A DNA stretch of 64,000 nt from JBBSOK01 sp965219125 (GCA_965219125.1 CBDCMO010000002.1:372001-436000); one strand, 5' to 3'. Shown: positions 19,387 through 28,416, numbered from the stretch's first letter. Made by a program: numbers and translations. The notes: generated by a model not told the origin, from the sequence alone.

Positions 19387-20736
19387 ATGAATTTTCAAGA
19401 CCTCAATATCAACAAACAACTGCTCAGCTCACTTTCCGACTTAGGTTTTGAAGCGCCAACACCCATACAAGAGCAATCGTTTCCGGTAATAATGAGCGGA
19501 ACAGATATGGTTGGTATTGCCCAAACAGGTACTGGAAAAACACTGGGATATATGTTACCGCTGTTGCAAAATTTGAAATATTCCACTGAAATTGCGCCAC
19601 GAATTTTAGTTTTAGTACCAACGCGCGAACTCGTTTTGCAAGTAGTTGAAGAAATTGAAAAGTTTGGAAAATATTCTTCAGTGAGAGTTATCGGCGTTTT
19701 TGGCGGCGTAAACATAAACAGACACAAAGAAGCGGTTGCTGCAGGTTGTGACATTGTAGTTGCAACGCCGGGAAGATTGTATGATTTGTTATTGAACCGC
19801 ACACTACAATCCAAAAACCTTAAAAAGGTAGTGATAGATGAAGTAGATGTAATGCTGGATTTGGGTTTCAGGTTTCAGCTTACCAATATTCTTGAATTAC
19901 TGCCTACCAAGCGGCAAAACATTATGTTTTCGGCAACGATGACAGAAGACGTTAACCAATTTATCCAAGATTTTTTTGTGGCGCCAAGTACCGTTTCTGT
20001 CGCTGTAAGCGGAACGCCGCTAGAAAATATAGCCCAGTTTTGCTATGAAGTTACAAACTTTTATACCAAGGCGAATTTGGTTACCCACTTGCTTCAAAAT
20101 AGCGAGATTTTTGAAAAGGTTTTGGTTTTTGTGGACAACAAGAAAAATGCAGATTTACTTTTTACGGTGATGGACGATTTCTTCGGAAGTGAAGTCGCGG
20201 TAATCCACAGCAACAAAACGCAGAATTACAGAATTCGTTCCATTGAAGATTTCAATTCTAAAAAAACTCGAATTTTAGTAACAACCGATGTTATGGCCCG
20301 GGGTTTGGATCTTGACGAAATATCGCACGTTATAAATTTCAACACACCCGCATTTGCTGAAAACTATATGCACCGAATTGGCCGAACAGGAAGAGCGGGC
20401 AAGGAGGGAACTTCAATTTTACTGTACACAGAAAAGGAGCAAGATTTTAAAGAGAAGATTGAGACTTTGATGGATATGAAAATTGAAAAAGTACCATTTC
20501 CGGCAGCAGTTGAAATTTCAACAGAATTGACTTTTGAAGAAAAACCTGAAGTGGTTGAAATTAACAATCCGCACAACCCGAATAGCGATGATGCGCCTGG
20601 ACCAAGTTTCCATGAGAAATCTGCAAAAAACAGTAAAGAAAATCAAGGTGGTTCATACAAACGTATTATAAAAGAGAAATATAAAAAGCCAAAAACGAGA
20701 GGTGATAAAAATTACAACAAACGCAATAAAAGGTAA
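19387..20736 (+). CDS. DEAD-box-family RNA helicase with DEVD motif II
   Basis: 449 residues. Q motif and motif I (AQTGTGKT, 45-52), Ia (PTREL), Ib (TPGR), motif III (SAT), and VI (HRIGRTGRAG) are all present. Motif II is IDEVD (150-154) instead of DEAD, an unusual substitution at the alanine. The Asp and Glu needed for ATP hydrolysis remain, so activity is likely. The C-terminal 70 residues are basic and low-complexity (KENQGGSYKRIIKEKYKKPK) as in RhlE-like RNA helicases working on ribosomes or cold-shock RNA. A strong terminator follows. Confidence 0.9.
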   Translation: MNFQDLNINKQLLSSLSDLGFEAPTPIQEQSFPVIMSGTDMVGIAQTGTGKTLGYMLPLLQNLKYSTEIAPRILVLVPTRELVLQVVEEIEKFGKYSSVRVIGVFGGVNINRHKEAVAAGCDIVVATPGRLYDLLLNRTLQSKNLKKVVIDEVDVMLDLGFRFQLTNILELLPTKRQNIMFSATMTEDVNQFIQDFFVAPSTVSVAVSGTPLENIAQFCYEVTNFYTKANLVTHLLQNSEIFEKVLVFVDNKKNADLLFTVMDDFFGSEVAVIHSNKTQNYRIRSIEDFNSKKTRILVTTDVMARGLDLDEISHVINFNTPAFAENYMHRIGRTGRAGKEGTSILLYTEKEQDFKEKIETLMDMKIEKVPFPAAVEISTELTFEEKPEVVEINNPHNPNSDDAPGPSFHEKSAKNSKENQGGSYKRIIKEKYKKPKTRGDKNYNKRNKR

Positions 20737-20812
20737 TTTTGAAATTAACCAAAAAGGTTAATTCGAATAATAAAATTCACTTATAAAATATATTGAAAAG
20801 TTCGTAAAAGTA

Positions 20813-20848
20813 AAAAGACTTCCAAATCATATAGATTGGAAGTCTTTT
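20813..20848. terminator. Bidirectional intrinsic terminator
   Basis: A 13-bp perfect hairpin, AAAAGACTTCCAA with TTGGAAGTCTTTT, between the convergent helicase gene and the small membrane protein gene. T-rich or A-rich flanks suit either direction. Confidence 0.85.
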
Positions 20849-20866
20849 AAATTAAAGGAAAATGTA

Positions 20867-21022
20867 TTATACTCTTCTGCCTGTAATCAATTTATAGATT
20901 ATCAAAATAACAGCAATTACCAATACAATATGTATTAACCCGCCGATAGCCGGAAAAGCTAAAAATCCTACCAACCATCCTATTACACATAGAACGACTA
21001 TAATCCAAATAATATCTCCCAT
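20867..21022 (-). CDS. lmo0937-type small membrane protein
   Basis: A 51-residue protein beginning MGDIIWIIVVLCVIGWLV and ending YKLITGRRV. It has two hydrophobic helices (about residues 4-24 and 29-46) and no other features. I recognise the lmo0937 family of tiny stress-associated membrane proteins. The length, hydrophobicity and C-terminal TGRR tail agree. It starts at ATG 21022 and is divergent from the catalase gene. It shares the terminator at 20813-20848. Confidence 0.78.
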   Translation of the reverse strand: MGDIIWIIVVLCVIGWLVGFLAFPAIGGLIHIVLVIAVILIIYKLITGRRV

Positions 21023-21191
21023 TTTTTTATGTTTTAAAGGTTAGAAAAGTGAAATTAGAGTTTATAAATTTTACTGACTAACGTATATGGTTTAATAAGT
21101 AACATTATTAGTTGAATCATTAAATCATACATATCTATTTTATTACTAATTACAATAGTTCAAATTACAAGATTAATCGCTTAATTTTCGC

Positions 21192-21252
21192 GATATTGTT
21201 GAGTGAAAATACGAGTTTAGTATCGTATTTACAATCTTGTTTTAACAATATC
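21192..21252. repeat. Nested inverted repeats in the catalase upstream region
   Basis: Outer arms GATATTGTT (21192-21200) and AACAATATC (21244-21252) are perfect. Inside them AAATACGA (21207-21214) and TCGTATTT (21223-21230) are also perfect around an 8-nt loop. The element lies in the 352-bp gap between the divergent small membrane protein and catalase genes and is about 120 bp upstream of the catalase ATG. It may be a regulator binding site or a cruciform; nothing else was recognised in this gap. Confidence 0.55.
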
Positions 21253-21374
21253 ACTAAATTTGAAAGTTTCAATGTTAAATTTTTTGTAAGCTATATTCTA
21301 TTGTCAACAAGAAAGAGTAAATTATTTCTTTTTTCATAAAAAAACCATAAACTAATCTTTCAAAATAAATAACA

Positions 21375-23513
21375 ATGGCAAAAAAGAACGATAAATCTGT
21401 AAATACCCAAAAAAATAAGGATTTAGAAAAATTTAGGGTAAATCCGAAAGGAAAGGTTATGACCACCAATCAGGGTTTAAAAGTAAACGATACCAACAAT
21501 TCCCTTAAATCGGGTGAGCGCGGATCTACCTTATTAGAGGATTTTTTACTGCGCGAAAAAATTAGTCATTTCGACCATGAACGTATCCCGGAACGAATTG
21601 TTCACGCAAGAGGAAGCGGCGCTCACGGTTATTTTGAACTATACGACAGCATAAAAAAATATAGCAAAGCCGGAATTTTTAATGATACTAGTAGAAAAAC
21701 ACCCGTTTTTGTCCGTTTTTCAACCGTTGCAGGTTCAAAAGGGTCGCCAGATTTGGCAAGAGACGTAAGAGGATTTGCAGTAAAGTTTTATACGGAGGAA
21801 GGCACTTGGGATTTGGTAGGTAACAATATGCCCATCTTTTTTATTCAAGATGCAATGAAATTTCCAGATTTAATACATTCGGTAAAACCGGAACCAAATA
21901 ATGAAATTCCGCAAGCAGCTTCGGCTCACGATACATTTTACGACTTTATTTCAAGAACTACCGAAACATTGCACAACCATATTTGGGCAATGAGCGATCG
22001 TGCCATTCCGCGTAGTTTGCGAATGATGGAAGGCTTCGGAATTCACACCTTTCGATTAATTAATGATAAAGAAGAATCACATTTCGTAAAATTTCATTGG
22101 AAGCCGAAGTTAGGTGTTCATTCCGTAACTTGGGAAGAAGCTGTTAAGATTAACGGCGCAGACGCAGATTTTCATCGTCGCGATTTATACGAAGCAATAG
22201 AAGAAGGACAATTTCCAGAATGGGAGTTAGGAATACAAGTTGTCGCTCAAGAGGACGAACATAAATTTGATTTCGATTTATTAGATCCAACAAAGCTAAT
22301 TCCCGAAGAAATGGTGCCAGTGCAGATTATCGGAAAGATGACTTTAAATAGAAATCCAGATAATTTCTTTGCAGAAACGGAACAAGTTGCTTTTTTACCG
22401 GGACATATTGTACCAGGAATCGATTTTACAAATGATCCTTTATTACAAGGAAGGTTATTTTCATATCGGGATACACAATTGTCTAGATTGGGAAGCACCA
22501 ATCATCATCAAATACCAATTAATAGACCGATTGTTCCTGTGCATAACAATCAACGTGATGGTCATATGCAGATGGATATTCCGAAAGGAAATGTTGCTTA
22601 TTTTCCAAATTCATTAATGGGCAGTTGTCCACATTTAGCTACAATGGCTGAAGGCGGTTACGTACATTATGAAGAACGGATTGATGCAAAGAAAATTAGA
22701 GGTAGAAGTGAAAGCTTTAGCGATCATTTTTCGCAACCGGCCTTATTTTATAGAAGTTTGGCAGATTGGGAAAAGGAACACGTTGCAGGCGCATATTCTT
22801 TTGAGTTAGGAAAATGTACCAATGAAGACATTGTAAGCAGAATGTTGTATATGATTTCGCAGATAGATGTCGATTTGGCGAAAACGGTTTCAAAAAACTT
22901 GGGAATGAAAATTCCGAAGAACGTAGAACAACCGTTAAACCAAGCAATTGGAGCAGATGCGGATGTTAAAAAACATCAACCAGCTAAAAAGAAAAATTAT
23001 TTAGAATCAGATCCAGCTTTAAGTCAGGCAAATACAAAGTTCAATAGTATTGCAACCCGTAAAATCGCTGTTTTAGTTGCTGATGGTTTTGATATGACTT
23101 CATACAAAAAAATGAAAACTGCTCTTGAAAAAGAAGGAGCAATGCTTAAACTTATCGCTCCAAAAGGTGGAACAGTTATGTGTAATGAAAAAATGGAACA
23201 CAAGGTAGATGCTGCGTTAAGCACAACAGAAAGCGTTTTGTACGATGCACTGTATATTCCCGGAGGCGAAAAAGCAATAAAAGCTTTAAAGGAAGAAGGA
23301 AAATGCATCAAGTTTATAAATGAAACTTTCAAATATTGTAAGACAATTGCGGCAGACGGCGATGGGGAAATGTTATTGGATGCCACGTTTGTAAAAGATT
23401 ACAAAAATGATAAAGCCATACTTATAAATAAAACCATCAAAAGTTTTATAGATAGTGTAGCAAAACACAGAAATTGGGAAAGAAGAACTATAAGTGATAA
23501 AGTCCCAGTTTAA
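21375..23513 (+). CDS. katE: Large-subunit heme catalase with C-terminal DJ-1-like domain
   Basis: 712 residues, the size of the clade-2 (HPII-like) catalases, which decompose hydrogen peroxide. The distal histidine H77 is in VHARGSGAHG, the essential asparagine is in LVGNNMPIFF (N150/N151), and the heme tyrosine is in FSYRDTQLSRLG near residue 363. After about residue 560 a DJ-1/PfpI flavodoxin-like domain starts (IAVLVADGFDMTSYKKM), with a long GKCIKFINETFKYCKTI region. This arrangement is typical of this clade. It is a monocistron preceded by a 352-bp region with nested inverted repeats. Confidence 0.95.
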   Translation: MAKKNDKSVNTQKNKDLEKFRVNPKGKVMTTNQGLKVNDTNNSLKSGERGSTLLEDFLLREKISHFDHERIPERIVHARGSGAHGYFELYDSIKKYSKAGIFNDTSRKTPVFVRFSTVAGSKGSPDLARDVRGFAVKFYTEEGTWDLVGNNMPIFFIQDAMKFPDLIHSVKPEPNNEIPQAASAHDTFYDFISRTTETLHNHIWAMSDRAIPRSLRMMEGFGIHTFRLINDKEESHFVKFHWKPKLGVHSVTWEEAVKINGADADFHRRDLYEAIEEGQFPEWELGIQVVAQEDEHKFDFDLLDPTKLIPEEMVPVQIIGKMTLNRNPDNFFAETEQVAFLPGHIVPGIDFTNDPLLQGRLFSYRDTQLSRLGSTNHHQIPINRPIVPVHNNQRDGHMQMDIPKGNVAYFPNSLMGSCPHLATMAEGGYVHYEERIDAKKIRGRSESFSDHFSQPALFYRSLADWEKEHVAGAYSFELGKCTNEDIVSRMLYMISQIDVDLAKTVSKNLGMKIPKNVEQPLNQAIGADADVKKHQPAKKKNYLESDPALSQANTKFNSIATRKIAVLVADGFDMTSYKKMKTALEKEGAMLKLIAPKGGTVMCNEKMEHKVDAALSTTESVLYDALYIPGGEKAIKALKEEGKCIKFINETFKYCKTIAADGDGEMLLDATFVKDYKNDKAILINKTIKSFIDSVAKHRNWERRTISDKVPV

Positions 23514-23534
23514 TTTTAAACTTTGAAATATACC

Positions 23535-23570
23535 AAACCCTGTTGTTTTTTGAAATAACAGGGTTTTATT
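23535..23570 (+). terminator. Intrinsic terminator of the catalase gene
   Basis: Arms AAACCCTGTT and AACAGGGTTT with a T-rich tail, 21 bp after the catalase stop. It also lies just past the stop of the convergent rlmF gene. Confidence 0.8.
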
Positions 23571-23581
23571 TTATAAAGGAA

Positions 23582-24457
23582 TCAGGCGAACCACCAAAAA
23601 ACGATCCTGCTTTTTTTGTTGCCTTGTTCCATATTAACAACTTCATAAGTTGCTTTTACTTTTTTTAATTGTTTTTCAATATTTGAGATATTTTCTGATT
23701 TTGAAACCAAACTGCTAAAAACTTTTACTTGATTTTTAAAAAGATCACTTTCTTTTATAAGTCTTTTAATAAAAAGCGCTTCGCCGCCATTGCACCAAAG
23801 TTCGCTTGCTTGTCCTTCAAAATTAAGAGAAAATTCATTTTGAAAAGTTTCTCCTCTTAAATTTCGAAATTTTCTCATTGAACTTTTTTCAGCCTCTTCT
23901 TTACTGTTATGAAATGGCGGATTACAGACTGTAAAATCAAAATTTTCATTTGATTGAATTATATTTTTCAACAGAAAACCTTTGTTCTCCTGCTGTCTAA
24001 TTTCAACATTATCAGATACTGATTTTGTATTTTCAATATTCTGTCTTGCGATTTCAACAGCATTACGTTCACTTTCGGCACCTACCATATTCCAATTAAA
24101 TTGTTGTGCTGCAAGAATGCAATAAATAGCATTTGCTCCCGCACCAATGTCTAAACCTTTCACAGTTGTAGTGGAATTATAATCAAAATTTTTAACCAGA
24201 AAATCCTTTACATAAAGTAAATAATCCAATCTTCCCGGAATCGGCGGAATTAGAAAACCCGTTGGTAGATTATAATCATTCAAATTAAAATCGGCAAGCA
24301 GTATGGCTTTGTTCAATTCATAAACCCCTTCGGAAGAACTGAAATCTATTGTCATTTCATTTGAAGGATTCAGAATAATAAACTGTTTTAAATGTTTATT
24401 ATATTTTGATAATTTACGAAAATCGTATTTAACCTTAAATGGATTTTTTGGATGCAT
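23582..24457 (-). CDS. rlmF: 23S rRNA (adenine(1618)-N6)-methyltransferase
   Basis: 291 residues, the RlmF family that methylates A1618 of 23S rRNA. The N-terminus MHPKNPFKVKYDFRKL, the SAM loop LDIGAGANAIYCILAA near residue 105-120 and the catalytic (N/D)PPF/Y motif CNPPFHNS near residue 176-183 identify it. Length is normal. It starts at ATG 24457 and shares a terminator region with the catalase gene. Confidence 0.93.
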   Translation of the reverse strand: MHPKNPFKVKYDFRKLSKYNKHLKQFIILNPSNEMTIDFSSSEGVYELNKAILLADFNLNDYNLPTGFLIPPIPGRLDYLLYVKDFLVKNFDYNSTTTVKGLDIGAGANAIYCILAAQQFNWNMVGAESERNAVEIARQNIENTKSVSDNVEIRQQENKGFLLKNIIQSNENFDFTVCNPPFHNSKEEAEKSSMRKFRNLRGETFQNEFSLNFEGQASELWCNGGEALFIKRLIKESDLFKNQVKVFSSLVSKSENISNIEKQLKKVKATYEVVNMEQGNKKSRIVFWWFA

Positions 24458-24662
24458 ACATGTAAATGTAGCGAATAATTATAGAGAGTTTATAAAAATA
24501 TAGCAACCAAAACTCTACATACAATTTCGGCAATCTATAAAATTGATTGTAGCTATTTTAAATTTTTCAATTATTTTTTTTTAGGAAACCATTAATATAC
24601 ATTATGCTTCAATAGCCTTATATTGAGAGTTGAAATAAAAAACTAATTAAATCAAAACAATT

Positions 24663-24806
24663 ATGTCTGAAGATAAAAAATACATTAAAAAAGATGAGCA
24701 AAGTACAGCTGAACAAGCTATTAATAAGAAAAAAACAGATGGAAAAGAAATTAACCATCAAGTTGAAGATAAAAGAGAAAACCATCAGCCGAGAGATAAT
24801 GCCTAA
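24663..24806 (+). CDS. Small Lys/Glu-rich protein (47 aa)
   Basis: An ATG ORF of 47 codons starting MSEDKKYIKKDEQSTAEQA and ending QPRDNA. It is highly charged with no hydrophobic segment. A strong terminator follows at 24825. Similar small hydrophilic proteins accompany stress genes in Bacteroidota, but I cannot assign a family. Support comes from the isolated terminator and a plausible start. Confidence 0.5.
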   Translation: MSEDKKYIKKDEQSTAEQAINKKKTDGKEINHQVEDKRENHQPRDNA

Positions 24807-24824
24807 TTAGTAAGCCTAAATTTT

Positions 24825-24859
24825 AAAAAATGGAACTAAGAAATTGGTTCCATTTTTTT
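24825..24859 (+). terminator. Intrinsic terminator of the 47-aa gene
   Basis: Arms AAAAAATGGAAC and GTTCCATTTTTTT with a T-run, 18 bp after the TAA at 24806. Confidence 0.85.
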
Positions 24860-24917
24860 GTTGATAGCAGTTTAAAGTATTAACGTGCTTTTAGTATGCT
24901 TCAAAAATAGGCTAGCT

Positions 24918-24925
24918 TATTTTTG
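24918..24925 (+). promoter_or_regulatory. Relict -7 promoter element of the dehydrogenase pseudogene
   Basis: TATTTTTG, exact TAnnTTTG, 5 bp before the ATG of the broken dehydrogenase gene at 24931. It is too close to leave a normal leader, but such short leaders occur in Bacteroidota. Confidence 0.35.
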
Positions 24926-24930
24926 CTCTA

Positions 24931-25346
24931 ATGATTATAAATTTGAAGGCATTCCGGCACAGAAAGCGCACTAAGGATGAAGAGGAAATGGCTAAACATG
25001 AAGGTTCATTAGATTTTATATTGAACACAATTCCGTTGGCCACAAAATGGATCCATATATTGGTTTATTGAAAATTGGTGCAACCATGGTTTTGGTTGGC
25101 GCGGTTGAACCTTTGGAGCCTTTTCACGGCGGTGGAATTATAATGGGACGAAAGCGAATGGCAGGCTCCTTAGTTGGTGGAATAAAGGAAACCCAAGAAA
25201 TATTGGATTTCTGCGGAAAACACACTATTGTATCAGATATTGAATTGATTGATATGAAAGACATCAATAAAGCCTACAAAAGAGTAGTTGACGCAGACGT
25301 TAAATATAGGTTTGTAATAAATATAAAATCTTTAAAGAATTTTTGA
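24931..25346 (+). pseudogene. NAD(P)-dependent alcohol dehydrogenase remnant
   Basis: A decayed zinc-dependent alcohol dehydrogenase of the YahK type. The first codons read MIINLKAF and then, after an extra C near 24953-24955, GTESA, the expected N-terminus. About 200 codons, including the zinc-binding and most of the NADPH-binding regions, are then missing. The match resumes with KDEEEMAKHEGSLDFILNTIP. A one-base loss near 25035-25040 shifts the frame, after which DPYIGLLKIGATMVLVGA through KYRFVINIKSLKNF completes the normal C-terminus. It therefore has one insertion, one deletion and a large internal deletion. Confidence is high that it is broken; the family name rests on the C-terminal part. 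Confidence 0.72.
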
Positions 25347-25408
25347 ATATTATTAATACTGTTTAGTTTATTAAAAATGCATTGAAATTTTATGCTTTGG
25401 CACACAAG

Positions 25409-25439
25409 AAAAAACTATATCTGTGAGATATAGTTTTTT
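25409..25439 (+). terminator. Intrinsic terminator downstream of the dehydrogenase pseudogene
   Basis: A 14-bp perfect hairpin, AAAAAACTATATCT and AGATATAGTTTTTT with a 3-nt loop, followed by further Ts. Confidence 0.85.
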
Positions 25440-25617
25440 TTTAGAAATAAATGTCATTAGTTCCACCATTCTTTTAGACTTTTAAGAATATCCTTAAACA
25501 TAAATTATATTTTTAATTGTTACACTCTCTTAAAACGGTTTAACAAATTATTTACTATGTACATAATTTAAATTATAATGATTTTAAAATAGCATCATAT
25601 TAACACTGGAGCAGTTG

Positions 25618-25639
25618 TAAATACGCTATAAATACGCTA
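25618..25639. repeat. Tandem 11-bp direct repeat
   Basis: TAAATACGCTA occurs twice in a row with no spacing, and TAAA begins a third copy. The 11-bp period is close to one helical turn. It is about 118 bp upstream of the chosen start at 25757. The rest of the 25440-25666 gap is AT-rich with nothing recognised. Confidence 0.5.
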
Positions 25640-25756
25640 TAAACCTCCTATAATCAAGCCATAAATATGGAATATAGACAGCTTCGATTACACCAAAACC
25701 AATTTATTAAAACTTTAATTATATTTTCTTATTTTATAGGAGGTAAAAGCAATGTT

Positions 25757-26512
25757 ATGGCAAAGCAAATTGGTATAGTACGGTTAAAGTGTACAATTGA
25801 TGGGATAAATTACTATAAAACCAGCGTTGGTGGCCATTTAGCCAGAGTTGGTGGTGGAGGTTTTAATTCTAAGAATAAAAACAAGCCCAATATGGTGAGA
25901 GCAATGGAGAATGCCAATGAGTTTGGGCGGTGCAGTATGTTAAAGAAACAATTTAAAATAGCCTTGAATCCATTTTTATGTGTTCGCAAAGATCCTAGAC
26001 TGCATGGTAGAATGATGCAGTTATTTACTGAAATAAAGGGGTTCGATATTTTAAGCAAAAGGGGCGAAAGAAATTTTGGTAATGGGTTGTTATGTGAAAA
26101 AGGAAAGTTATTACTCGAAAACTTCAACTTTACTCCTGATTTCGCACTTTCGGGATTATTGAAGGTTTTTGGTAGCTACAATTTTGTTGAAAGGAAATAC
26201 AAAATCACGAATTTTGATGTAAGAAATATCAAATTTCCATCAGGAAGTACCCATATGGCACTGACTTTGGGATTGCTACATTTTGATTTTAGAACTCTGC
26301 AATGGGATATAAAAACAAGTGTGCCGTTTTATATTGATAAGAGTTTCGATGAAACTGAATTTGAAATAATGACAGGTTTACCACAAACTGAAGGCAATAA
26401 AATAGCTGTGATGGGACTGAAATTTTACCAGAAAATACAAGATACGTTTTATCTCCTGAAAAGTGCAGATTCTGTGGGGATTGAAATTTTGGGTTTTAGA
26501 AATGAAGATTAA
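25757..26512 (+). CDS. Conserved Bacteroidota hypothetical protein
   Basis: 251 residues from the ATG at 25757 (MAKQIGIVRLKCTIDG). The frame is open further upstream to 25667, but family members that I recall begin with M-A-(K/R)-Q-x-G-I-(I/V)-(K/R)-L, and an AGGAGG lies at 25738-25743. Typical features are YYKTSVGGHLARVGGGG, a central ENANEFGRCSMLKKQFK segment and FPSGSTHMALTLGLLHFDF. It is soluble with no catalytic motif. I know of no assigned function. The gene stands alone between the dehydrogenase pseudogene and an IS element, so it may belong to the accessory region. Confidence 0.65.
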   Translation: MAKQIGIVRLKCTIDGINYYKTSVGGHLARVGGGGFNSKNKNKPNMVRAMENANEFGRCSMLKKQFKIALNPFLCVRKDPRLHGRMMQLFTEIKGFDILSKRGERNFGNGLLCEKGKLLLENFNFTPDFALSGLLKVFGSYNFVERKYKITNFDVRNIKFPSGSTHMALTLGLLHFDFRTLQWDIKTSVPFYIDKSFDETEFEIMTGLPQTEGNKIAVMGLKFYQKIQDTFYLLKSADSVGIEILGFRNED

Positions 26513-26750
26513 AATTTTATATTTAAAAGCTAATTTCTATATTAAGCCAAAATTTATATACGGAGTTATAGCAAACATGAACTGATAAATAACAATTTTT
26601 AGTACTTGTAGCATAAAAACTATAAAGTAAGATAACCGTTATTTTTGATATTAATTAAATAGGAATTATACTGTTTTTATTATCAACTTTCTTAAGGTTT
26701 GTCCCGTCCTAAATAATCGATACAGATTATTAAAGGATTAAATTTATAAC

Positions 26751-27668
26751 TTAAAGCTTAACGATGCTAGCATCGTTAAGCTTTTTTGATTTATACTGTT
26801 TTCTTTTGAGTTTATTTTGTTGATGCATTTGTTTTGGAGTTAGCATATGATTGGATGAATGTGGTCTTTGGTTATTATAGATTTCGATTGCATCTTTGAT
26901 TAATTGGCTCTTCAGCTCAATATCGTTGATGCTTTTAGCTATATTAAATTCTTGCTTGAGTATTCCATTGATTCTCTCTGCTATCGCATTCTCATAGGGA
27001 TCATACTTCTCTGTCATGCTTGCCTTGATATTGTTTTTGCTCAATAACTCTTGATAGTCATCAGAACAGTATTGCAAACCTCTATCGGAGTGGTGTATTA
27101 GAGGTTTTTCCTTATCTATTCTGTGTTTTAAAGCCATATCCAGCGCTTGAACAGAACCATCTACTGCTAATGTGTTAGATACATTATATCCCATTATCTT
27201 TTTTGAGTAGGCATCTGTAATCAAGGCTAGGTATGACGGGTTAATCCTAGTTCCTACGTAGGTGATGTCACTGACCCAGATTTGTTCGGGACGTATAATA
27301 TCAACATTGCTAACTATATTTTTATGCTTTCTAAATCGGTGATGTGAGTCTGTAGTTATGTGATAACTTCTCTTAGGTTTTATAAGCATGTGATTTACTT
27401 TGAGTATTCTAAAAAGCTTGTCTCTCCCTACTTTTAAGCCAGAGAGTTCTTCTCTTAAGATATGATATAATTTTCTGGCACCAACTTTTGGCATAACATT
27501 GCGCACACCCCTGACTAAGGTTATGACTTGTTTTGCTATGGACTGATTATGTCTTCTAGACCTAATAGATCGATAATATACCTGTCTATCCAGCCCGAGT
27601 AAGTTACAGGTAGAAACTAGTGTTTCCTTGTGTTCTTCTTTGAAGATCTCGATAACTCGGGCGTGTAA
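26751..27668 (-). CDS. IS3-family transposase OrfB (copy 1)
   Basis: The catalytic integrase part. DDE residues lie in WVSDITYVG (first Asp), HHSDRGLQY (second Asp) and NAIAERINGILKQEF (Glu). The frame runs back into the end of orfA with no ATG, so it is most likely made as an OrfAB fusion by -1 frameshifting at the A6T heptamer at 27668-27674. An internal GTG at 27506 is the only start-like codon. Intact. Confidence 0.88.
   Translation of the reverse strand, partial: LHARVIEIFKEEHKETLVSTCNLLGLDRQVYYRSIRSRRHNQSIAKQVITLVRGVRNVMPKVGARKLYHILREELSGLKVGRDKLFRILKVNHMLIKPKRSYHITTDSHHRFRKHKNIVSNVDIIRPEQIWVSDITYVGTRINPSYLALITDAYSKKIMGYNVSNTLAVDGSVQALDMALKHRIDKEKPLIHHSDRGLQYCSDDYQELLSKNNIKASMTEKYDPYENAIAERINGILKQEFNIAKSINDIELKSQLIKDAIEIYNNQRPHSSNHMLTPKQMHQQNKLKRKQYKSKKLNDASIVKL
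26753..26784. terminator. 32-bp perfect palindrome in the orfB end (copy 1)
   Basis: Two 16-bp arms, AAAGCTTAACGATGCT and its exact reverse complement, encode the last ten OrfB residues (KLNDASIVKL). On the strand reading into the IS from its right end the hairpin is followed by TTTTT, so it acts as an intrinsic terminator against transcription from outside. Confidence 0.75.
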
Positions 27669-28051
27669 TTTTTTCTGATTTGAATGTCGTATTCCTTTTC
27701 TGCCATATCAACGAGCATATCAAAAATGATTGCCTTCTTGTCTGCTCTCTCGGCTAGATGTTCTGCCCTAGCTTTTTGCTTTTCAAGAAGCTTTACTTTG
27801 GCCTCTAATTCGATAATTTTTTGTTCTGGTGTCTTTGCCACGGTTACAACGGATAGGTTTTCCCAATCAAAGGTACCATATTTGCGCAACCAAGAGGTTA
27901 TTGTCGATCTAGCTTGGATGCCATATTTAAGGTGAGCCGAAAGTCGATCTAACGCTCCCGACTCGATTTCATCTACGACTTGCAGCTTAAAAGAAAGCGA
28001 GTAGTCTTTTTGGGTTCGTTTTAGATAACCTCTGTTTACTGATGTTTTCAT
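27617..28051 (-). CDS. IS3-family transposase OrfA (copy 1)
   Basis: 144 residues with a helix-turn-helix (about residues 30-58, with STITSWLRKYG) that binds the IS ends, then a leucine-zipper-like coiled coil (IIELEAKVKLLEKQKARAEH). It overlaps orfB in the -1 frame. Copy 1 has Leu at residue 10 (RGYLKRT), where copy 2 has Ser. Confidence 0.9.
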   Translation of the reverse strand: MKTSVNRGYLKRTQKDYSLSFKLQVVDEIESGALDRLSAHLKYGIQARSTITSWLRKYGTFDWENLSVVTVAKTPEQKIIELEAKVKLLEKQKARAEHLAERADKKAIIFDMLVDMAEKEYDIQIRKNYTPELSRSSKKNTRKH

Positions 28052-28092
28052 TACACTAAGGTTTTAGTGTATCGCTATTTCAGGACGGGACA

Positions 28093-28416
28093 AAGAACCA
28101 AATTAAAAAAGCGCATTACAAACAGGTTTTGAATATAGCTAAATATGATACCGTTTTGTTTATAGGAGCTCTGGTTTTATTTCAATTCTTCAATATACCA
28201 ATAACAGAGTCTGAAAATTTACCAACAGCATGGTTCGCATACATATATTGGGCAACTTTATTCTTTTCATCCATTTTAAGTGGATTTATGGTCATTGTAA
28301 TTTTATTGCTATATACTACTATCACAAATATTATTTCAATTGTTGGATTGGGAGAAGATCATTATTTAATAGATAAAGAGGAAATAAATGAAGAAGAAAA
28401 AGACGACACTATGTAA
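28093..28416 (+). pseudogene. C-terminal half of a split membrane-protein gene
   Basis: The frame is open from the IS end at 28093 (KNQIKKAHYKQVLNIAKYDTV) to TAA at 28416 and gives 107 residues with two transmembrane segments (FIGALVLFQFFNIPI and the long SILSGFMVIVILLLYTTI stretch) and an acidic tail. There is no normal start; the TTG at 28129 is inside the protein. It continues, in frame, the protein fragment encoded at 39750-39986 on the minus strand. The two together would give about 185 residues with four membrane segments. It is dead as it stands. Confidence 0.7.

Larger units (their letters stand above)
26700..28092 (-). mobile_element. IS3-family insertion sequence, copy 1 (1,393 bp)
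   Basis: Terminal inverted repeats begin TGTCCCGTCCT at both ends; beyond 11 bp they are imperfect (CGATACA returns further in). It encodes OrfA and OrfB in the arrangement of the IS3 family. It has the same length as copy 2 at 38357-39749 and differs by only a handful of substitutions (for example Leu/Ser at OrfA residue 10, Gly/Arg and Asp/Asn in OrfB), so the two are recent relatives in opposite orientation. The left flank ends GTT and the right flank begins AAG, so no direct target repeat is seen at this copy alone. Confidence 0.93.
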
